Source of the DNA: Nageia nagi
Lineage: Eukaryota > Pinophyta
DNA: 64,000 nucleotides
Assembly (NCBI GenBank): GCA_050084985.1
Contig: JBITNC010000001.1
Coordinates: forward strand, 114,266,001 to 114,330,000
Reading direction: 5' to 3'
Every line of letters begins with the position of its first letter. The first letter of the stretch is position 1. Below are positions 57,255 to 64,000 of the stretch, in pieces. The notes under the pieces are model-generated. The model was not told where the DNA came from, did not search any database, and was given only the letters and a program-made list of their open reading frames with translations. Made by a program: the position numbers and the translations under genes.

Positions 57255-57365
57255 ATTAAATGTAAGCAATATATTTATAGTTATTAAAGAAAACACTATG
57301 AAAATAATAAAAGTGTTATTAATTAGTATACAACCATTGCTACCATCCAATGATATTATCTTTAT
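56990..57365 (-). other. 5' flank of the second RAD23 fragment
   Basis: Homologous to 50033-50350 in the same orientation, but enlarged by a TA-tract and an inverted duplication (57141-57305). The homology resumes after the palindrome up to about 57365, where direct repeat B begins. Confidence 0.7.
57141..57305. repeat. 165-bp near-perfect palindrome around a (TA)n tract
   Basis: Arms 57141-57195 and 57251-57305 are 55 bp each and are reverse complements with a single mismatch. The 55-bp centre (57196-57250) is an alternating TA tract that is itself palindromic, so the whole unit can extrude as a cruciform. The left arm is present as single-copy sequence in the related flank at 50140-50275. 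The right arm is therefore the added inverted copy. Confidence 0.9.
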
Positions 57366-57369
57366 TGCT

Positions 57370-57880
57370 AACTTTCATATTGACATTGTTATAAGGTTTA
57401 TTATTAGCATAAATTACCTTATTGTAATGTGATAGGTCATCAAACCTATGATATATGTGTTTATCATTTTGAATGCGATAAACTATTATCTATCATTATC
57501 AATTTAAACTTGATGATATTTAGCTTATGCTTAATGATGGAATCTCAATAATCAAGAAGATTAGTAATGGTTTGCCAATGGAAGACAAACTATCTCATGA
57601 AAGTTATAATTACTTTACAATGAAAAATCTACTTTATTACATGTATTTGACTTATTTTATAAAAAATCATCATTTTATAGTTTGTATACTTGATTATATA
57701 TTAGACATGTTAGTATTTTGGTTTATAGGAGTACACAATGTCATAGTTCTCTTCAAAGCTAGATATACGTTAATTAGATACATTATACTATTACATATTA
57801 TAATATTACATTAATGGAGAAGACTTTCTCTTGGATACATTTTATATTTCTTTAATTTCATTTTAACGATTATTATAAAT
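57370..57880. repeat. Direct repeat B
   Basis: Partner of repeat A (56026-56540). The same orientation and similar length let the A/B pair bracket the RAD23 fragment, its flank and the palindrome. The copies differ by roughly 15 percent on visual inspection. Confidence 0.8.
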
Positions 57881-59890
57881 GCATCACATATAAAATATAT
57901 TTATTTCAATATTTTTTGAGTAAGTTTCCTCAATTTTTGAAGGTATATCTAAACCATCTAGTATACAAATCATTCTTTGATATCTTTTTTTTTTTAATTA
58001 ATTGATCAATTTTGTATTAATAAAAAATACGAGTTTTGTAAGGATCTCTAAAATATTTTACAACTTAATATTTATCATTAAGTATCACAAAAATATTAAA
58101 TTGGTTTCCAATTTAATGCTTTTTGATAACTAATGGTCTTTACATTTTAAAAACTTTCTTGAGTTCTCTAAATTTGTTGTCCAACTTACATGCATTCAAT
58201 TTTTACCATGTTTTCCAATATCGCCTAAAAATTTAAAAATTGAATTTGGGATTATCTTGCCTTGTCATGGAGAAACACGCTATATGTTCTCCTCCTATTG
58301 CCTCAATGCTCTCCTCCACCTTCAAGTATCTTTTGATGTGCAATTTCATTTTTCTTTCCTTAATATATTTCCATTGCCATTATTTGGTTTGTTGTATTTA
58401 GTATTTTAATCATTATTCAACTACATTAATTCACCCTTCCCAATAATTATTTTTCCATATTATTTTATTTTTGTTGTATTAGTTGGACCTATCGGACCAA
58501 AGGGAAGCTAAATTAGTTCTAATTTATCAGTGCCCTTCAACTTTTCTTTATTATTATTTTTTTTTTACTTTGAGCTTTCTTTTAATTCTTATTATATTTT
58601 TCATTCTTGGTTGCTTCATTCTTATTTTCTTTCTCTCATTTCTATTTTGTCTTCTGATACTCATTCCTCACAATTGTTTACTTCTTTTCTTCTCCTTTTA
58701 GTATGGATGCTCAATTTTTTCTCCTTATACAATTATGTATCTTATTCCCTAATTATTTACAACCATAGCACCTAGTGGAGTAATTCTCATACTCTATTGT
58801 TATACTTTATTTTCCTATCTTGAAGAAAGGGAGATAACTTTTTATCATGGTATAGATAATTCCACCCATAGAATGATCCTAACCTTTCTATAGTAGATTT
58901 GGAATTTCAAATTCTCCCTAGTGAAGTCATATAAGCATTGGAATAACCTGATGGTGTTTCATACCTTTGTTAATCTATTTTTACTCCAAAATTTTTTAGG
59001 TAAGCCACACAAATTTATCTAAACTTGGTACCTAGGTACCTTCTTAGTAATAGTGTTGAAATTTTTAGATCATTATCTCATGTAAATTCCTCTTTGACCC
59101 AAAAAATAGGATAATATATGCTTCATGATCCATTCAAAATGATCAAGATTTTAAAAAATGAGCAGGAAAAAATAGAGGAAAGTAACCTGACTTCTACCTA
59201 TCCATCACATGTAAAGGTGGCTATTGCATATTATGATAAAGCATCATTGCTTGATCTTTTCCCCTCATCTTGCAAATGATAATTCTTATTTGTAGCTCTC
59301 CCAAATCTAATGTTATTTCATTGTATTATAAGAAAATAGATATTTTAGGTTCCTTCTACATCTCCTCTTATTGCTTTGGTCTATCATGTCTATGTCTTCC
59401 TATGCATGCTTCTTGACCATTCTTCCAACAACTTCCTTCATCTTCTCCTCTACTCCACTTGATATTTGGCCTTATGCTTCCTTCTTGACCTCCTTTTCTC
59501 CACTTGGTATCCCCTACATACTCCTTCTTAGTATACACTTTCTATCCATTTATTCACAACCGTTTCACATCAACCTCATCCTTCTTTCATATCTTTGTTT
59601 AAAATTATCACCAAAATATATTCTTTGATATTTAAACATTACAATATATTCATTATTAAGTATATTTATCATATAATTTAATCATAATACCAAAACAAAA
59701 GTATTATCATACTTTTATCTCATTTATTATTGATTCATAAATGTATATAGGATGCATATATATAACTAATATATAATATCATAAAGAACCAAAAATTTGA
59801 ATATTTATAATAATTTTAAGTAGTCATAAATTATGTACTAGATCCACCTATTATTTTCCAATGTTTATTAAATTTAAGATTTATTTAAAT
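57881..59890. other. Non-coding stretch, pyrimidine-rich in part
   Basis: 58480-58780 and 59360-59600 are strongly T/C-rich on the plus strand and give long hydrophobic open frames that are composition artefacts. No gene or element is recognised. Confidence 0.5.
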
Positions 59891-59891
59891 G

Positions 59892-61117
59892 TTAACACCC
59901 TAATATTTCAAGGAAATATTGATATTAAATAAATGGATACCTAGTTATGATGTTAAGAAGCCTATTTTTGGGATGAAAACACTAGATTTAATTATAAATT
60001 AAGATATCTTTTACAAAAAGGGGGTAGGCTGAGTATATCACATTATGAATGATTCCACACTAACCCTATTCATGGTTTAGGAATCCAAAAAATTGAATCA
60101 AACTTGTGTGTATCAAAATATTAAAAAGGGTCTTCTAGTTGCATATTGAGATAACCATACATATGCATTTAAAGAGTGTTATGGGGGATCCATATCATAA
60201 TCAAACATATTTTCCTAATTATTTTTTGGAATAATTGGGAGGTCCCATTGATAATTCACATAGGAATATCAAGATCTTTCGGCTGATTTTCACCCAACCA
60301 ATAAATCAATCATGAGAGGGTGAACATGACCATCCATAATGAGTATTTTCAACATTAATTATATCTTGAGTACTCCAACCAATCATTCCTATATAAGGAA
60401 TAGATAGCAAATTTTTGTTGCTTGTTTAATGATAGGTACTAATACCAACATCATATAACCCTTTCAAATTGGCTACAACTAAGACTAGTATAAACTATTT
60501 GGAAATGAATGAACATACAACAGATGGAATTGATATGAAAATGAATAATAGTAATCCTAATATGAATGGTTTAGAGCTACCTAATTAATAAAAAACAACA
60601 CATTTCCCCTATATTCTACTAGGGACTATAGGCTTTGAAAATCCATAGCCACTTTATTCTCTTGGTTGCAAATCTATAGACACACATTATAGAATATTTC
60701 TAGTTTATGAGCAAGTAAGAAATCTAGAGATGGAAGTACATGATTCACCATAATTGTTTTTCTAACATTTCATATTTGAAAAATAATCTAGAATTTGAAA
60801 ATATACCACACTTATTGCAAAGGCAAATAAAAGAATCCTATAATAATATATGTTACCACAAGAAGGGAATCAACATGAATGGGATAAAAAAGGGGGCTAT
60901 ACAATCCTAAGATACCATTTCCCAGTTGCAATATTAAAAAATATGTATGAAAGTCTTAGTTTCACCATAAAAAGTATCTCAAGTTGGGAATTCCCAAGTG
61001 TTAAAGTTGGGGCCTAGGGAAGGCCTTGGTATATAAGGATCTATGTAAAAAAAGGATTTTTTAGGCTCTTTGTAGGAAGCCCAAGCTAATATAAATTTAA
61101 TTTTTCATCTACAGTGA
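59892..61117 (+). mobile_element. Possible 5' LTR of the gypsy-like element
   Basis: TGTTAACACCCTAATATTTC at 59892 resembles the usual start of plant gypsy LTRs. GGTATATAAGG at about 61028 is a good TATA box placed about 90 bases before a TCTACA that could be the LTR end. The gag frame begins shortly after. No primer-binding site or second LTR was found. Confidence 0.3.
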
Positions 61118-61159
61118 GAGGAGACCAAATCCCATTTATCATTGAGCTAAGGAAAACTT

Positions 61160-62790
61160 GATATGAACACTCCAATCATGGTTTAATTGGATGATTTTCT
61201 TGCTTGGAATAATGGTCATCCTTTAGTTTTTGCTACCAAATCCCCTACTATACCTCAAGTAGCATTCCAAGATTTACCTAAATATGATGGGTCTGGTAAA
61301 ACATCATATGAACATTGTCAAGATGTATCTTTGTTAACTTTAAGCTTTGATAGCACTAATGAAATGCTGATGACTAGATTATTATCACACTCTTTTGAAG
61401 CCAAAGTAGCTGAATGGTTTAGAACTCTTACCCCCCAATCTATAAATTCATGGAGAGAGTTATGTTAGGATTTAATTAAAATATTTATTGCATATGGTGA
61501 TGATAGTAAATTCCTAAAACTAATAGCATGTATCAAGAGACATCCTCATGAGTCTATTGATGATTTCAATATCATATTTGAGAGAGCATGGAAATCTATT
61601 TTAGTAAGGATTAGATTAACAAATGCATAAGCTCTAGTATATTATAGGAAGGCCTTTCTCCCAAACCTTAATATGCTCAATTTATGTCAAGAGATACTTT
61701 CCTAGATGTTTACCAAATAGAAAAAACCTTTAAACATACCTTGGTATCCTTTAGAAAGATGCAACCTAGAACCATTATGCCATTATTTCCTAATTTAACT
61801 CCTAAATAAGTTCTACAAATTGCTCATCTGGGAGTTTTAGCCTTACCACCTTTGTACAAACCTATTATTTAGAATCAAATACCAACATTACCTACTCTTA
61901 CATCCACTAATACTAGTACTAATTCTAAATCTCAATAAGAAGAAAGAATAAGGCAATTGGAGGTAACTATTAGGAACCTTACCAATAAGCTCACTCTGCA
62001 AGAAATATATAATCAAGGTTTTAATTATAGAAAATATGATAATCAATATCAACCTAGATTCCAACTCAAGACTAACTATCCAAAACAACCAAGTGTCCCA
62101 AAAGCATTGAAAATGTTGTTATGGTAAGTTCTGCAGAGAACGATGCATTGGGCATTACGAAGTAGTGTCCCATATGTTTAGCTCACATTTTCCAGACTCG
62201 TGCAGTTTATCAACATCAATATTTTGGATTACATTTAGACTAGATGGTGGATCATGCATTAGATACTGCTACTAATCTCACCATGGTAAATTTTTGGCTT
62301 TTAGGATATGCTAGAGAACAAGCCAACTATGTTCAAACTAGAGCTTCTTCTTCAATTGATCCATAGTAACCCCAAATTACTTAGTAAAATCAAGTATTTG
62401 TTCTAGTGCAACTTGAACCAAAGAAAGCTAAGGCTTCCTTAACATAACCATAGAATAAACAAAATCAATTACTAAGACATTTCAGCAATGTTTCTTAGAA
62501 TCTAGGTACTAATGTTCATGCTAAAACAAACCCTGCTATGGCCAAAAAAGAAGTCCCAAAGAAGGAGATACCTAATACATTGAGGTATCATTTTATTATA
62601 GATTACCATAAGAAAAAATCCATTCAATAATTCAAAACACATTAAAATAAAAAATAAGTTTTTCCCATACACTCCACACAATATCATGAAGAACTAAAAA
62701 AAACTCCTTCTAAGATAACTATGTTTGATGCATTAAAAATACCAAGTCAATTAGATCTTTTACAAGAAGCTTTGAAACTAAATAAGAAAG
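61160..62790 (+). pseudogene. Gypsy gag (Retrotrans_gag)
   Basis: The open part 61187-61468 reads DDFLAWNNGHPLVFATKSP, then LPKYDGSGKTSYEHCQD, then SHSFEAKVAEWFRTLTPQSI followed by SWRELC. After a stop (TAG at 61469-61471) it goes on with KIFIAYGDDSKFLKLIACI and HESIDDFNIIFERAW. This is the gag core with the conserved F-x-G....W. pattern. Further on, stops multiply, and near 62720-62780 TMFDALKIPSQLDLLQEAL marks the gag-to-protease linker seen in this kind of element. Confidence 0.78.
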
Positions 62791-62899
62791 AAAAGGGTAA
62801 ATGAAGGAAATTTCATATTTGTAATATCTAATTATGTCCCTCTAGCTCCCATAGGTATAAGTAGACCCCTGCCATTCTATCTATCCCTTAGATAAGAAG

Positions 62900-63270
62900 G
62901 TTGGGTAGTAAATAACTATATGATAGATACCAGAGCTACAATAACTATAATTCCTAAAGTTGTTGCAAATGAAATGAAGTTGTACATTACAATATGTTTT
63001 TATGATATCATACAATTGGATTCTTCCTCTATATATGTTGTTGGTAATGTTAAAGGGGTCCCAATAACTTTGAATGCATTTCTTGACATTTGTGTTATTC
63101 AAGATATCATTGTGATTGATCTTCCACCTCTATTTGGAATATGTTTATCTAGAGAATTCATTGGTCAATTGGTAGTGTACTTAGATTTATACTATACTCA
63201 CCTTTTACTTTCCTTCCAAAAAAAAAAAAGTAAAAATTCTAAATTGAGACACCAAAAGTGTTCATCTTAA
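62900..63270 (+). pseudogene. Retroelement aspartic protease
   Basis: The frame opens at 62920 with MIDTRATITIIPKVVANEMK. The D-T-R-A replaces the catalytic D-T/S-G-A, so the active-site Gly has become Arg. VVGNVKGVPITLNAFLDIC follows as the flap and second strand region. The family assignment rests on this motif order, N-terminal to the RNase H. Confidence 0.65.
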
Positions 63271-63474
63271 GAAGATCACAAAACAAAACTATATGAATGG
63301 CCCTCAACTTGTGGAAGTATTTGAAAGGGATACACTTAGAGAAACACTCCTAACAACTAAAATTATTTTAGAAAGTGATTTAAATCATCAATTCATAGAT
63401 GTTGGCATGGGTAATTATTATTTGTATAGAATGCATAGCCAATCTTGATCATAGTTTGAAAGGAGCATGAGATA

Positions 63475-63900
63475 TGGACAATGTACTTTGATGGATCCAA
63501 ATGTAAGCATGGATGTGGAGCTAAAATTGTATTCAAATATCTAAAATAACATATGAAGATATTTTCATTAATATTCACATGGATGCATACAAATAATGAT
63601 GTTGAGTATGAAGCCCTTTAGCATTATCTAAAGTGATTAGTATAGGCATCAAATGCCTAATTTTCTATGGTGATTCAGAATTGGTCATTAAGCAAGTAAA
63701 AAACTAGATTAGTGCAAAATATAATTATCTAAAGACCTATAAGAATAGAGTATGGGATTTATTAGAGTCATTCTTAGCTATCAATTTTATATCTATTCTT
63801 AGAAGGTACAACCAAATAGTTGATACACTTGTTGGAAAAGGGGTACGTTATAACCATGTTTATTATAAAAGTGGAACTCTTGGATTCAAAGTTTAATGTA
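63475..63900 (+). pseudogene. RNase H (RVT_3 / archaeal-like type)
   Basis: Pieces in two frames: WTMYFDGSKCKHGCGAKIVF, NNDVEYEAL, then GIKCLIFYGDSELVIKQVKN, KYNYLKTYKNRVWDLLESF, RRYNQIVDTLVGKGVRY. The four acidic positions (YFDGS, EYEA, GDSEL, NQIVDTL) are all kept, although stops and one frame change break the frame. This arrangement is typical of the extra RNase H found in some plant gypsy lineages. Confidence 0.75.
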
Positions 63901-64000
63901 GACCTTCAATACCTGATGCTACAAATTTCTAGCAAGTATTTGATTTTGATGAGCATATAATGAACTTATTATTGAATGAAGCAATAGCTTATAATTTTGG

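Larger units (their letters stand above)
61118..64000 (+). mobile_element. Gypsy-like retroelement: gag, protease, RVT_3 RNase H, no RT
   Basis: The plus-strand domains run gag (about 61160-62790), protease (about 62900-63200) and, after only about 200 bases, an RNase H of the archaeal-like type (63475 onward). The whole reverse transcriptase and its own RNase H, expected between them, are missing. The element runs off the right edge of the window. Confidence 0.7.

Noticed and set aside
57057-57350. A 97-codon minus-strand frame rich in Tyr-Ile repeats
   Set aside because: It is the translation of the TA tract and the palindrome arms, so it is a composition artefact.
58483-58775. Hydrophobic plus-strand frames that look like membrane proteins
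   Set aside because: They come from a T/C-rich stretch. Overlapping frames give equally hydrophobic text, and no start context, motif or splice partner is seen.
1-64000. Bacterial-type operons, CRISPR arrays or phage-like systems
   Set aside because: The gene structure, introns and transposon types are those of a plant nucleus; no regular spacer arrays or prokaryotic genes are present.

Overview
The window is AT-rich nuclear DNA from a seed plant with a large, repeat-laden genome. It shows a multi-exon plant gene with kilobase-scale introns, relics of many classes of plant transposon (Ty3/gypsy, Ty1/copia, LINE, hAT, MITE) and PPR-derived sequence. The long TE-filled introns and the age of the decayed elements would suit a gymnosperm, but that is inference; nothing seen fixes the species. 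No prokaryotic, organellar or CRISPR features were seen.

One gene appears intact: a pectin acetylesterase (carbohydrate esterase family 13) on the + strand, 11791-37271. It has 12 exons joined by 11 GT-AG introns, and I could follow one uninterrupted frame of 420 codons with the Ser/Asp/His residues in place. Only about 1.26 kb of the 25.5 kb is coding. Intron 4 (10.3 kb) holds a truncated gypsy element (minus) abutting a truncated copia element (plus). Intron 7 (5.1 kb) holds a 3'-truncated copia element (minus) with a recognisable 5' LTR and primer-binding site, next to an unidentified exon-like ORF. Intron 3 holds a copia RNase H relic and a tandem duplication.

Layout: 1-1.8 kb, gypsy gag relic (minus). 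1.8-11.8 kb, mostly non-coding with small tandem duplications, a decayed PPR fragment (about 5 kb), a LINE 3' end (about 9.3 kb) and a possible tRNA-derived SINE (about 9.8 kb). 11.8-37.3 kb, the pectin acetylesterase. 38.0-38.9 kb, hAT transposase relic. 39.1-40.4 kb, an array of 228-bp PPR-derived units. 40.8-42.5 kb, LINE reverse-transcriptase relic, followed by a hAT-type MITE. 43.8-46.3 kb, decayed gypsy pol (plus). 48.7-51 kb, a dispersed repeat pair, a RAD23-like pseudogene (UBL fused to XPC-binding domain) and a LINE 3' end (minus). 52.4 kb, a CTACCA-rich short-repeat patch. 56-57.9 kb, a pair of about 500-bp direct repeats bracketing a second RAD23 5' fragment and a 165-bp near-perfect palindrome. 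59.9-64 kb, a gypsy-like element (plus) with gag, protease and an RVT_3-type RNase H but no reverse transcriptase.

The genes do not form a pathway. The pectin acetylesterase is a single cell-wall enzyme gene, and the rest is the history of transposition, gene-fragment duplication and decay around it. The most unusual structures are the 228-bp PPR array, the two RAD23 fragments that share upstream DNA, and the palindrome next to the second one.
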